Shown: one piece after another, positions 14,084 to 22,952 of the stretch
How the letters are laid out: the number at the start of each line of letters is the position of its first letter
Position numbering within the stretch: position 1 is the first letter of the stretch
Assembly: GCA_002839535.1 (NCBI GenBank)
Contig: PGYF01000023.1
Coordinates: 1 to 23,007, forward strand
DNA: 23,007 nucleotides
Reading direction: 5' to 3'
Origin: Nitrospira bacterium HGW-Nitrospira-1
GTDB lineage: Bacteria > Nitrospirota > Thermodesulfovibrionia > Thermodesulfovibrionales > UBA6898
Notes under the pieces: model-generated
The model's input: only the letters and a program-made list of their open reading frames with translations
The model's database searches: none
What the model was told of the DNA's origin: nothing
Translations under genes and position numbers: made by a program

Positions 14084-16875
14084 TGAAGGACGTTATGGCA
14101 TCTGGCGCAGAGATCCGGAGCTTCCTCAAAGCTTCCAACACTCCCGCTCCAGTTCCAGCAACGCTGACATTTGCTTCCGGATGCCCTTTCAACAAGGACC
14201 TGCAGACCCTGAATATTATTTCCTTCGTATGCGCCGTCCAGATTTTCCCTGGTCAGTTGCAGCGCAGACACAAGAAAGAACGCCGGCAGAAAAGCAAGAT
14301 AGGATTGGGCAAGGGGCCGGTATTCTTCAGGAAGAAAAATCCTGAGCCTTGCCTCAAGGGAGTTCCCGATAAATTTTTCAGCCCTCTTGAGTTCAAGCGC
14401 CTTGTTCACCTCATCTCTCAGGGAGAGGAGTTTTTTCCATCTTTCTTCAAGCTCACTGTCAAAGAACCGTTCCTGAACTGTAGGGAACGATGCAAAAAAC
14501 ACCGAATCATCGCTCTTCGCTCCCAACTCTTTGCTCTTGGCTGTAACGTATCCCCACACCTCCTCGGAAGTAAAAGAGAGCACCGGCGCCATTAATCTTG
14601 TCAAGACCGAGAGTGTCTCGAAAAGGACCCACTGGCTTGCACGCCGTTCAGCCGAGTCCGCCTTTGCCGTATACAGCCTGTCCTTAAGAACATCCAGATA
14701 GATAGAGCTCATATCAACAACACAGAAATTATGTATCGCATGAAAGACTTCATGAAAGTCATAGTTTTCGTAAGAGTTCGTCACCCTCCTGATTAGTCCC
14801 TGAAGCCTGCTCATCGCCCATCTGTCGATCTCCTGGAGCCTGTCGCTGTAGTCCTGGTGATCAAAATCATAGATATTGCCGAGCAGAAACCTGCAGGTAT
14901 TCCTGATCTTTCTGTATGCCTCAGTCAGTCTGCTCAGTATCTCTTTTGATATCCTGATATCGTCCTTGTAATCTTCAGCCGATACCCAGATGCGCAATAT
15001 CTCGGCGCCGAAGTTTTTGATGATCTCCTGTGGAGCGATAACATTCCCGAGGGACTTCGACATCTTCTTACCCGAGCCGTCAACAACAAAACCGTGTGTC
15101 AGCACCGTCTTGTAGGGAGCCTTCCCGCGCGTGCCGACAGAGGCAATGAGAGAGCTCTGGAACCAGCCCCTGTGCTGGTCGCTTCCCTCAAGGTACATAT
15201 CAGCAGGCCAGGTCAGCCTTTCGTCATTCTCTAAAACAGCGGCATGACTGACGCCTGAATCAAACCAGACGTCGAGAATATCCTTTTCCCTGGAAAATTT
15301 ATTATGTCCGCATTTTTTGCACGTGTATCCGGCAGGGAGAAGCTCTTCAACCCCTTTTATAAACCATATGTCAGCGCCGTTTTCTTCAACAAGCCTGACA
15401 ATGCCGTCCAAAACTTTAGCGTCATCTATAAACTCTCCGCAGTTATTACACTTGATGATTGTGATCGGGACGCCCCAGCTTCTCTGACGGGAGACGCACC
15501 AGTCAGGCCTGTTGGAGACCATGCCGTAGATCCTCTCCCTTCCCCATTTCGGCACCCAGTTTACCCTGTCTATCTCTGCAAGACATTTTTTCCTCAGGTC
15601 GTTGTGCTCCATAGAGATAAACCACTGCTCAGTCGCACGGAATATGACCGGTTTCTTGCACCGCCAGCAGTGGGGATAAGAGTGCGAAATATTCTCCTCT
15701 TTTATCAGGCGATTATTGTTTTTCAGTGTCTCTATGATCAGCGCATTGGCCTTGAAGACAAACTGTCCTTCGAATTCGCCGGCCTGTTTTGTAAACTTTC
15801 CCCTGTCATCCACAGGCGCATAGATATCCAGCCCGTATTTCAGGCCTGTCACATAGTCGTCTTCACCATGCCCAGGCGCAATATGGACAATACCCGAACC
15901 CTCTTCAAGAGAAACGAATTCGCCGAGCACTGCCTGTGACTTTCTGTTGATAAATGGATGGTCTGCCGACATGCCTTCAAGGTCTTTCCCAAAAACCTTT
16001 GCAACCACATCACCTTCAAGACCTATCCTCTCCCTGAGCGCCTCGATCCTGCCTTCTGCAACAATATAGACCTCGTCAGCCTGTTCCAAGGCGGCATACT
16101 CCAGGTCGGGATGAAACGCTATGGCAAGGTTTGCAGGAAGCGTCCAGGGGGTTGTAGTCCATATGATAACAAATACTTTTTTGCCTTTCAGCGACGGAAA
16201 ATATTTTCCTGTATTTTCTTCGTCAAGACCGAACTTCACAAATACCGAAGGCGATTCTTTGTCCGCATATTCAACCTCAGCCTCTGCAAGGGCGGTCACG
16301 CAGGATGGACACCAATGAACAGGCTTCTTCCTCCTCTGCACATACCTGTTCCTGATAAAGACATTGAATTCCCTGACAATCGAAGCCTCGTAATCATAGG
16401 TCATTGTAATATAGGGCCTTCCCCAGTCACCGAATACCCCAAGGCGTTTGAATTCTTCTCTCTGTATATCAATAAACTCCGCCGCATACTCCTTGCAAAG
16501 CCTTCTCTTTTCGATAATGCCGACCTTGTCTTTTTTATCGCCGAGATTTTTGTCTACCTGTAGTTCGATCGGCAGTCCATGGCAGTCCCACCCTGGGATA
16601 TACGGGGCATAGAACCCCTGCATCGTCTTATACTTGACAATGATGTCCTTCAATATCTTGTTCAGCGCATGACCCATATGTATATGGCCGTTTGCATACG
16701 GCGGACCGTCATGAAGGATATAAGGTTTTTTTATTTTATTCTTCTCCTGTATCTTTTGGTAGATCTGCTTTTCATCCCATAGCTTCAGCATTTCGGGTTC
16801 TCTTTGGGAAAGGTTAGCCTTCATCGGGAAGTCTGTCTGTGGAAGGTTTAAGGTATCTTTGTAATCTTTGCTCAT
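14080..16875 (-). CDS. ileS: isoleucyl-tRNA synthetase
   Basis: The 931-residue class Ia synthetase charges tRNA-Ile and edits valine. It has the HIGH-type motif GHIHMGHALNK (residues 63-73), the CP1 editing insert with WTTTPWTLPAN, and GKKMSKSLGN near residue 600. It also has the bacterial C-terminal zinc finger (C903, C906, C923, C926). The length is normal for the eubacterial type. It heads the operon with lspA and lgt. A promoter at 16884-16913 would give a transcript beginning almost at the ATG. No T-box-like leader is present. Confidence 0.97.
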   Translation of the reverse strand: MSKDYKDTLNLPQTDFPMKANLSQREPEMLKLWDEKQIYQKIQEKNKIKKPYILHDGPPYANGHIHMGHALNKILKDIIVKYKTMQGFYAPYIPGWDCHGLPIELQVDKNLGDKKDKVGIIEKRRLCKEYAAEFIDIQREEFKRLGVFGDWGRPYITMTYDYEASIVREFNVFIRNRYVQRRKKPVHWCPSCVTALAEAEVEYADKESPSVFVKFGLDEENTGKYFPSLKGKKVFVIIWTTTPWTLPANLAIAFHPDLEYAALEQADEVYIVAEGRIEALRERIGLEGDVVAKVFGKDLEGMSADHPFINRKSQAVLGEFVSLEEGSGIVHIAPGHGEDDYVTGLKYGLDIYAPVDDRGKFTKQAGEFEGQFVFKANALIIETLKNNNRLIKEENISHSYPHCWRCKKPVIFRATEQWFISMEHNDLRKKCLAEIDRVNWVPKWGRERIYGMVSNRPDWCVSRQRSWGVPITIIKCNNCGEFIDDAKVLDGIVRLVEENGADIWFIKGVEELLPAGYTCKKCGHNKFSREKDILDVWFDSGVSHAAVLENDERLTWPADMYLEGSDQHRGWFQSSLIASVGTRGKAPYKTVLTHGFVVDGSGKKMSKSLGNVIAPQEIIKNFGAEILRIWVSAEDYKDDIRISKEILSRLTEAYRKIRNTCRFLLGNIYDFDHQDYSDRLQEIDRWAMSRLQGLIRRVTNSYENYDFHEVFHAIHNFCVVDMSSIYLDVLKDRLYTAKADSAERRASQWVLFETLSVLTRLMAPVLSFTSEEVWGYVTAKSKELGAKSDDSVFFASFPTVQERFFDSELEERWKKLLSLRDEVNKALELKRAEKFIGNSLEARLRIFLPEEYRPLAQSYLAFLPAFFLVSALQLTRENLDGAYEGNNIQGLQVLVERASGSKCQRCWNWSGSVGSFEEAPDLCARCHNVLQ

Positions 16876-16883
16876 AGCCTAAG

Positions 16884-16913
16884 AAATTACCACTTGAGCG
16901 GTTTTATTGTCAA
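16884..16913 (-). promoter_or_regulatory. promoter of ileS-lspA-lgt, very short leader
   Basis: On the minus strand TTGACA (16908-16913), an 18-base spacer and TAATTT (16884-16889) fit sigma-70 consensus. The predicted start lies within a few bases of the ileS ATG, so the message would be nearly leaderless. GCGGTTTT (16898-16905) in the spacer and AAAACCGC (16925-16932) just upstream of the -35 form a perfect 8-bp inverted repeat, which could be an operator. The other part of the 16876-16987 gap holds CCGCC/GGCGG (16929-16933/16955-16959), an alternative pairing. Confidence 0.55.
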
Positions 16914-16987
16914 GCAACCCCATCAAAACCGCCCTATCCAGTTCGTTCGGCTTCGGCGGTGTGAATGCTGTCCTTGTTCTTAAAAAA

Positions 16988-18091
16988 TTACAGTGATTTT
17001 TCGTAAATCCTGTATTTTTTATAAAGCCTGCCGCCCGCCATTTCAATAATCCTCTGAATTGGAATGTTATCCTCAAGTACCCAGGAAAACTCAACCCTCT
17101 TATAACCCCCTTTTTTGATCCCCTTGAACGCTTCTCTTATGAGCAAGGCATCCACTCCCTTGTTCCTGTATTCATGTTTTATTCCCAGCAAAAGGAGCCT
17201 GAGTCCGGTAATCTTTCTTGAATAATACAGGGCCTTTATGACACTAAAAGGAGTGAGCCTGCCATGCATATGTTTGAGGACGGAATTGAAATCCGGAACC
17301 AGCCCCATAAAACCAACCGGCTTGCCCTGATCCTCGGCTATTAATGTCAGTCCAGGGACTGCGATTTGTTTCAGCCTTTCCCCGAGAAAATACAGTTCAT
17401 CATCAGTAAGCGGGATAAAACCCCAGTTTTTTTCCCATGCAGAATTATATACTTCCTTGAAAATCAGCATCTCTTCATGAAATCTTTTTTTATCTACAGA
17501 TCTCACACGTATGCCGCGCCTTTCAGCTATTGCCGCAACCCTCAGAACCTTTTCCGGAGGGGTCTCCTGAACATCATAGATATATGCATACAGATCCTTT
17601 ATCTTCTCCATACCGTACTTTTCCATGAGGCCACTGCAATACCGCGGGTTATAAGGGGTCATCAGCATAGGGGGGGTATCAAAGCCTTCAATAAGGAAAC
17701 CGCACTCCTCATTGGTCGAGAAGTTCATAGGCCCCCTCATTGTCTTCATCCCCTTCATCTTCAAATCATGCGCTGCTGTATCGAGCAGCTTTTTTGATAC
17801 GTCAGGATCATTCATAGATTCAAAAAATCCGAAAAAACCGATTTCCTCGTTATGAAAGTCTCGATGTCTGAAATTTATAATCGAGGCGATTCTGCCGACA
17901 ATTTTTCCGCTGTTTTTCGCAAGAAAATACTTCGCCTCAGCATGTTTAAAGAAAGGGTTTTTCTCCGACAGTTGCTCCCTGACTTCTCTTTTTAAGGTGG
18001 GAACGTAAAGGGGATCTTTTGCGTACAGGGAATATGGAAAGTCTATAAACTTTTCGAGTTCCTTTTTTGTCTTGACTTCAATGAGTTCCAA
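16988..18091 (-). CDS. GNAT-fold N-acyltransferase, bacterial ceramide synthase (bCerS)-like candidate
   Basis: The 367-residue protein has a C-terminal GNAT acyl-CoA-binding motif, EYRNKGVDALL (residues 307-317), then a conserved NIPIQRIIEMAGGRLYKKYRIY ending broken here by its variable last residues. The N-terminal half (DPLYVPTLKREV, NPFFKHAEAKYF, GPMNFSTNEECG, YNPRYC) is typical of a large uncharacterised acyltransferase family that includes E. coli YghO-like proteins. It lies directly after the serine palmitoyltransferase gene. In Caulobacter a GNAT-type acyltransferase is the ceramide synthase that N-acylates 3-ketosphinganine, so the same job is proposed here. That assignment rests on context. 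The start is TTG with no Shine-Dalgarno, its leader being heptamer repeats; translational coupling to the upstream gene is likely. Confidence 0.72.
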   Translation of the reverse strand: MELIEVKTKKELEKFIDFPYSLYAKDPLYVPTLKREVREQLSEKNPFFKHAEAKYFLAKNSGKIVGRIASIINFRHRDFHNEEIGFFGFFESMNDPDVSKKLLDTAAHDLKMKGMKTMRGPMNFSTNEECGFLIEGFDTPPMLMTPYNPRYCSGLMEKYGMEKIKDLYAYIYDVQETPPEKVLRVAAIAERRGIRVRSVDKKRFHEEMLIFKEVYNSAWEKNWGFIPLTDDELYFLGERLKQIAVPGLTLIAEDQGKPVGFMGLVPDFNSVLKHMHGRLTPFSVIKALYYSRKITGLRLLLLGIKHEYRNKGVDALLIREAFKGIKKGGYKRVEFSWVLEDNIPIQRIIEMAGGRLYKKYRIYEKSL

Positions 18092-18095
18092 GTTT

Positions 18096-18124
18096 TCAGC
18101 TTATCAGCTTCAGATTATCAGCTT
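18096..18124. repeat. heptamer-type repeat at the spt/acyltransferase junction
   Basis: TCAGCTT occurs at 18096, 18104 and 18118, with CAGATTA between the last two, giving units of 8, 7, 7 and 7 bases. The tract covers the stop codon of the serine palmitoyltransferase gene (18118-18120) and the region where the ribosome site of the next gene would be expected. Confidence 0.75.
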
Positions 18125-19347
18125 ATAAGGCCCAGCGCCTTGCCGGTTTTTTCAAAGGCCAGGAGTACCCGGTCCAATTGCTCTTCAGTATGGGTAGCCA
18201 TATAGCTCGTCCGTATCAGCGCCTTGCCTTCAGGCACAGCAGGACTTACTGCAACATTCGCAAATACCCCTTCTTCCTGGAGCATCATGGTCATTTTAAA
18301 GGCTGTCTCATTATCACCGACGAAGACAGGGATAATCGGCGTTTCGCTTGGGCCTATCTGGAACCCAAGACTTTTAAAGCCCTGGAGCATCTTTCCTGTA
18401 TTCTTCCAGAGCCTTTCTATTCTCTCAGGCTCATTATCAATGATATCAATTGCAGCGCTCACGGCAGCTACTGAGGCAGGAGGCGGGCTTGCGCTGAATA
18501 TCAAGGCGCGGGCAAAGTGTTTTATATAGTGCACGACTTTTTCGTCTCCAGCGATAAAGCCGCCGATAGAGGCCAGGGATTTACTGTATGTGCCCATGAT
18601 GATATCAACCTCGTCTTCAAGACCGAAATGCTCAGCCGTGCCTCTTCCTGTCTTCCCCAGCACCCCTATCCCATGGGCGTCATCTACCATCAATCTGGCG
18701 CCATAGGCCTTTGCAAGCTCAACCACTTTCGGCAGATTAACAATGTCCCCTTCCATACTGAAAACACCGTCTACAACGATAAGCTTGCTGCGGTCGGCGT
18801 TCTGTTTCAATATCCTCTCGAGATCAGCCATATCATTATGCCTGAATTTTTTCACCTCGCCGTAAGAGAGCCTGCAGCCATCTATAATGCTCGCATGGTC
18901 CATTTTGTCGATAATGATAATATCACCTTTTCCGACCAGGGCTGATATCACGCCGAGATTAACCTGAAATCCCGTAGAAAAAATCAGCGCTGCTTCCTTG
19001 CGGATAAAGCGTGCAAGTTTCTCTTCAAGTTTGACATGGATATCCAGCGTGCCGTTAAGAAACCTTGAGCCTGCGCAGCCGGAGCCGTATTTTTTTATTG
19101 CCTCAATTGCTGCCTCTTTCACTTTAGGATGGTTCGTGAGCCCGAGATAGTTATTTGAACCTACCATGATCATACGGCGACCGCTCATGATGACTTCAGG
19201 GTCCTGCGCGCTTTCGATAACCCTGAAGAACGGATAAATTCCCACCGACATCAGCTCTTTGGCCTTTGTGAATTTATTGCATTTTTCGAAAATATCAGTA
19301 GATTTTTTTATAGCCATTTCTGAATTTTGTACCACTCTACAGTCCAT
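18118..19347 (-). CDS. spt: serine palmitoyltransferase (alpha-oxoamine synthase family)
   Basis: The PLP enzyme would condense L-serine with an acyl thioester to 3-ketosphinganine, the first step of sphingolipid synthesis. The sequence closely follows Bacteroides-type Spt: GIYPFFRVIES, SNNYLGLTNHPKV, GSGCAGSRFLNGTLD, FSTGFQVN and RHNDMADLE. H151, D222 and H225 (VDDAHG) and the PLP lysine K256 in TYSKSLASIGGF are present. The TYSKS context is Spt-like, whereas KBL and BioF usually have GKA or GKG there. KBL or BioF activity remains possible. There are 409 residues from ATG 19347, preceded by AAGGAAGG; that site lies in the conserved KEGI codons of the upstream gene, so Met11 at 19317 may be the real start. 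It overlaps the epimerase gene by 40 or 10 bases accordingly. Confidence 0.83.
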   Translation of the reverse strand: MDCRVVQNSEMAIKKSTDIFEKCNKFTKAKELMSVGIYPFFRVIESAQDPEVIMSGRRMIMVGSNNYLGLTNHPKVKEAAIEAIKKYGSGCAGSRFLNGTLDIHVKLEEKLARFIRKEAALIFSTGFQVNLGVISALVGKGDIIIIDKMDHASIIDGCRLSYGEVKKFRHNDMADLERILKQNADRSKLIVVDGVFSMEGDIVNLPKVVELAKAYGARLMVDDAHGIGVLGKTGRGTAEHFGLEDEVDIIMGTYSKSLASIGGFIAGDEKVVHYIKHFARALIFSASPPPASVAAVSAAIDIIDNEPERIERLWKNTGKMLQGFKSLGFQIGPSETPIIPVFVGDNETAFKMTMMLQEEGVFANVAVSPAVPEGKALIRTSYMATHTEEQLDRVLLAFEKTGKALGLIS

Positions 19348-20276
19348 TTAATTCCTTCCTTTAATGTAACCTTGGGGATAAATCCCAACTCATTTTCCGC
19401 CTTTTTTGAACTGCACGTCCAATGGCTGTGCTTAATCTCCCTGAGCTTGTCGCTGTTTATAATCGTTGCGCTGCCTGCGAACTTCTCGCCAAACGCCGCC
19501 AGAAGTTTCATTGCAAAAGACGGTATCCTCAGCCGTACTGCCCTCGTGTCCATTGCCTGCATTATCTCATTAACAATGTCATCGTTTGAATAAATCCTGC
19601 CATCCGACAAAAAATATATCCTGCCTTCAGCCTCGTGAGACTCGGCTGCTGCAATTAACCCCTGGACAAGGTCATCTACATACAGGAGTGAATAATAACA
19701 TTTTCCCCAGTAAGGATAAAAGCCCCTCCTGACCATTTTGAAAAACAGAAAAAAATCCCTGTCTCGTGGGCCATAGACTGCGGGAGGCCGTATAATAGAG
19801 ACCGGCATCTGCTCTTTATACTTGAGCGTCGCCCGTTCCCCTTCCAGCTTGGATTTGCCGTATATTGAAACAGGTATTGGTATTGCAGTTTCATCAATAG
19901 GCAAACCATCCCGGCTGGGCCCGACAGCAGCAAGGCTGCTCATATACAAAAAACGCTTTAAAGCCTTTGTGTCGGCTGACAGGGCGTTCAGAAGGTTCTC
20001 CGTCCCCTTTCCATTGGTCAGAAAAAAGTCTTCTTTTTTTTTGGCCTTTGTCAGTCCGGCGAGATGAAATACGTAATTGAAATGTGTAGGGAGTTGCCGC
20101 AAAGAGTCCTGATCTGTGCAGTCCCCGCAGACAATACTCACATCAAGACCTTCCAGGCATTGAAGGTTAGAGGTCTTTCTTGCAAGGCAGGTAACCTCAT
20201 AGCCCCTCTTCACCAACTCTTTCACGAGGCTGCTTCCTATAAAACCTGTAGCTCCCGTAACCAGGGCTTTCATCAT
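19308..20276 (-). CDS. NAD-dependent epimerase/dehydratase family reductase (CerR-like candidate)
   Basis: The 322-residue extended short-chain dehydrogenase has the NAD(P)-binding motif GATGFIG (residues 8-14), SSLAAVGPS with S113/S114, and the catalytic YxxxK as Y139-GKS-K143. RPPAVYGPRD and a C-terminal LKEGIKWTVEWY complete the pattern. Alone it would be a generic sugar epimerase/dehydratase. Its overlap with the spt gene and the following acyltransferase suggest the bacterial ceramide reductase (CerR), which reduces the 3-keto group. The ATG at 20276 is followed at once by a second ATG; neither has a good ribosome site. The 65-base gap upstream contains TTGACT and a TATA-rich stretch on the minus strand, but with poor spacing, so a promoter is only possible. 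Confidence 0.8.
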   Translation of the reverse strand: MMKALVTGATGFIGSSLVKELVKRGYEVTCLARKTSNLQCLEGLDVSIVCGDCTDQDSLRQLPTHFNYVFHLAGLTKAKKKEDFFLTNGKGTENLLNALSADTKALKRFLYMSSLAAVGPSRDGLPIDETAIPIPVSIYGKSKLEGERATLKYKEQMPVSIIRPPAVYGPRDRDFFLFFKMVRRGFYPYWGKCYYSLLYVDDLVQGLIAAAESHEAEGRIYFLSDGRIYSNDDIVNEIMQAMDTRAVRLRIPSFAMKLLAAFGEKFAGSATIINSDKLREIKHSHWTCSSKKAENELGFIPKVTLKEGIKWTVEWYKIQKWL

Positions 20277-20341
20277 ATGCGTGTATTTTTATATAAAAAA
20301 ACTTTTAAGTCAAATCTCTGTGTCTGTGTATAAACACTTAC

Positions 20342-21427
20342 TTATTGGGACCCATAACTATGGAGTCCGGAAAGAAGCAGGTTCACTCCAAGATAGGTAA
20401 AAATCACCGCCATGAACCCCAGCACAGCAACAATAGCAACTTTTTTCCCTTTCCATCCCCGTATAAGACGGCTATGCAGATAAAAAGCATAAAAGAACCA
20501 TGTTATCAAAGACCAGGTTTCCTTCGGGTCCCAGGTCCAGTATTTTCCCCAGGCCTGGTCTGCCCATATAGCGCCGAAGATCAGACCGCCAAGGGTAAAA
20601 ATCGGGAAACCGATGGCGATACTCTTATAGGTGATCTCATCCAGCATCTCATGCGAGATATTGAAACTGACAACCATTTTTTTCAGCGCCCCGCCGAATC
20701 TCCATATGAAAAAAAAGAAGGCCACGCCAATAGCCCAGCTCGACGCCGCCACAAAAGCTGAACTGCTCAGAAACGAGGCCTTGAAGAGATAGCTTTTTAT
20801 CAACTCTTCCTGACTCTTTATCGCCACCTTGAAGGTGAAATAATCAAGACCCATGGCTGAAAGGGTTATAACAAAAACGCTCAGCATTACGGTCCAGAAG
20901 ATATACGCAGGCTCACTCCTCTTCTCTGTCCTCACAATCAGATACATCAACCCTGTGCTAAAGGAGACAGCGAACATGGCATAAGAGAAAAAACTCATCA
21001 TGACATGCACAAGAAGCCAGTTGCTCTGGAGCGCAGGCACAAGAGGCTGTATATTCTTTGACATTCCCGAAATATCGATAAAGGCAAGGGCAATGGCCGC
21101 GATTGGTGTTATGAAGGCGCCGAAGGAGCGGTTCTTGTATTTGAACTCCATGATCAGGTATGCCAGAATAAGACACCAGACAAAAAAGATAAGCGATTCG
21201 TACAGATTAGTCAAAGGAACTGCCCTGAGGAAACCCATTTGCCCTACATCGCTGAATTCTTTCCATCTCATCCCAAGTGCAAGCGTCTGTGAAACAAATC
21301 CCGTGACAGTAAGAACTGTAGCGACTATCCCTATCCGGGCCTTTCTGAATGCCAGATAAGTAATATATGTTACCATTGCGAGGATGTAGGCAACAGTTGA
21401 TAAGCCAAAAAAAGTCGAACTGTTCAT
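20342..21427 (-). CDS. ccsB: cytochrome c biogenesis protein CcsB (CcsA/ResC-type, System II)
   Basis: The 361-residue polytopic protein carries the tryptophan-rich WWD heme-handling domain (WADQAWGKYWTWDPKETW, residues 288-305). Conserved histidines are H141 (LLVHVMMSFFSYA), H318 and H356 (GLHSYG), and the TNLYES motif sits at 73-78. It belongs to the ABC of heme export and ligation in System II, forming the cytochrome c synthase with ResB. It is named CcsA in chloroplasts and CcsB in much bacterial annotation. The ATG directly follows the TAA stop of resB with no spacer, and GGGGGAG within the resB end serves as ribosome site. Confidence 0.93.
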   Translation of the reverse strand: MNSSTFFGLSTVAYILAMVTYITYLAFRKARIGIVATVLTVTGFVSQTLALGMRWKEFSDVGQMGFLRAVPLTNLYESLIFFVWCLILAYLIMEFKYKNRSFGAFITPIAAIALAFIDISGMSKNIQPLVPALQSNWLLVHVMMSFFSYAMFAVSFSTGLMYLIVRTEKRSEPAYIFWTVMLSVFVITLSAMGLDYFTFKVAIKSQEELIKSYLFKASFLSSSAFVAASSWAIGVAFFFFIWRFGGALKKMVVSFNISHEMLDEITYKSIAIGFPIFTLGGLIFGAIWADQAWGKYWTWDPKETWSLITWFFYAFYLHSRLIRGWKGKKVAIVAVLGFMAVIFTYLGVNLLLSGLHSYGSQ

Positions 21428-22870
21428 TTATTTCTCCCCCTTTTGACCGGCATTCAGCATACCTGCCAATTTTTCTATCTTCTGCTCGAAGGCCGCCCTG
21501 TTTCTGTTTGCAGACGCCCCAATCAAGACTTTCACACTTCCTTTTTCTTCGGATATGTTGACCCATATCCTTTTATGACTCATAAAAAATGTCATGTACA
21601 ATCCTATAGCCATAAGAATACAACCCAGATAAACAATAAATACGCCAGGGTCTTTCCTCACCTGCATACCAGTATATTCCACCCCCCAGTAATCCAGAAA
21701 TTCGACCCTGTTGCCGTCAGGCAAAGACCAGGTCTGAGGGTATCTTTTTAACAGCCATCCGGAGTATTTCATTTTCCCTGACTCAAAAAATTCAATATAT
21801 ACCGCAGGGTTCGTCATCTGTCCGGCGTAGGTAAAGGCCTTGCCGGTCTGGTCAAAGGAAAGCGCAGGGCTGAAGTCAACGATATGCCCTGTAACAGAAG
21901 TGCCCGGGATAGCAAAGCTTTCACCTATTTTAGTTTTTATCTGTTGGGATTTCCCATTGTCTGAAACAACGTTTAATAGCAATATGCCGTTTCCCATCCC
22001 GTTTGGCACAGCGCCGTAACTTGACTGATAAAATGTTATCCCTTCATATGTAAGCGGGTCATTGACCACGATAGACTTCTTCATGACCTCCTTGCCGTTC
22101 TTTATCACGGTAAGCCAGCTCTTGTAGGCCTTCGGCATGTCTGTGCCAGGATAGTACTCAACCTCAAAGTTATCACACCTTAGATCAAAACCAAGCGGTA
22201 TCTGTGTGTCTCTGTCTTTATAGGCAAAAGAGGAGACCTCTCCTTCCGGCAGGTTGAGGACAGCGTTATAGCCGAAAAAAATTCCTATAACTGCTCCTGC
22301 AAGAATGAGCAGGATACTTAAATGTGTGATATATACGCCGAGCCTGGTAAAATTGCCTTTCTCAGCATACAATTGCGTTCCCTGCCCTCCGGAAGACTCA
22401 AAGGGCTTAAATCCGAGCCTGTTCAAAGAAGAAACTGCAAGCTCTTTCATATGTGAGGCCTTATCCTTCTGCGAAAAAACCTTTTTAACAGACATCTTCT
22501 CAAGATGCTCGATTGACAGAGGACGCGCCTTTTCCCTGACCAATTTCAACACCCTTGGAAGTCTGTCTATAGAGCAGATTATCAGATTGGCCGCAAACAG
22601 AAGCAGAATGGCAAGAAACCACCATGAATGATACATGTCTGTGAATCTCATCTTATCAAGCACGCCCAGCAAGCTCTGCGCAGCATCATACTCAATCCCG
22701 AACATCTTCATAAGCAACTTTATGTTTTTCTCGGGCTCCACCTGCTGCTCAACCACTGTGCCTACAATAGAGGTAAGCGCTATGAGGGCAAAATTTACCA
22801 CTGCAAATTTGACAGAGGCAAACATATCCCAGATTTTATCCATGATCGTTTTACTTTTTTCTTTTTCCAT
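21428..22870 (-). CDS. resB: cytochrome c biogenesis protein ResB (System II)
   Basis: The 480-residue protein has the ResB layout. Two N-terminal membrane helices (around residues 17-40 and 62-80) are followed by a third at about 175-200 with YITHLSILL, a candidate heme-ligand histidine. A long extracytoplasmic domain and a final helix ending FFMSHKRIWV complete it. With CcsB it attaches heme to apocytochromes c outside the membrane, implying that this organism respires with c-type cytochromes. No CcdA or thiol reductase gene (ResA/CcsX) is adjacent. AGGAGT lies 7 bases before the ATG. The upstream gap 22871-22952 shows a TATATT element close to the ribosome site but no good -35. Confidence 0.93.
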   Translation of the reverse strand: MEKEKSKTIMDKIWDMFASVKFAVVNFALIALTSIVGTVVEQQVEPEKNIKLLMKMFGIEYDAAQSLLGVLDKMRFTDMYHSWWFLAILLLFAANLIICSIDRLPRVLKLVREKARPLSIEHLEKMSVKKVFSQKDKASHMKELAVSSLNRLGFKPFESSGGQGTQLYAEKGNFTRLGVYITHLSILLILAGAVIGIFFGYNAVLNLPEGEVSSFAYKDRDTQIPLGFDLRCDNFEVEYYPGTDMPKAYKSWLTVIKNGKEVMKKSIVVNDPLTYEGITFYQSSYGAVPNGMGNGILLLNVVSDNGKSQQIKTKIGESFAIPGTSVTGHIVDFSPALSFDQTGKAFTYAGQMTNPAVYIEFFESGKMKYSGWLLKRYPQTWSLPDGNRVEFLDYWGVEYTGMQVRKDPGVFIVYLGCILMAIGLYMTFFMSHKRIWVNISEEKGSVKVLIGASANRNRAAFEQKIEKLAGMLNAGQKGEK

Positions 22871-22952
22871 TCAATAACTCCTGTAAAATATAACTGCTAT
22901 TGTAATATTGGGTCTTCGCGTAATCGTGTGGGTCATTCTTGTCACAAATCAT

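Noticed and set aside
15304..16563. Two long open frames antisense to ileS (about 200 residues each)
   Set aside because: They lie wholly opposite a perfectly conserved synthetase and show no recognisable motifs or ribosome sites.
16876..16987. T-box riboswitch upstream of ileS
   Set aside because: The gap is too short, no T-box sequence or terminator/antiterminator was found, and the promoter sits next to the start codon.
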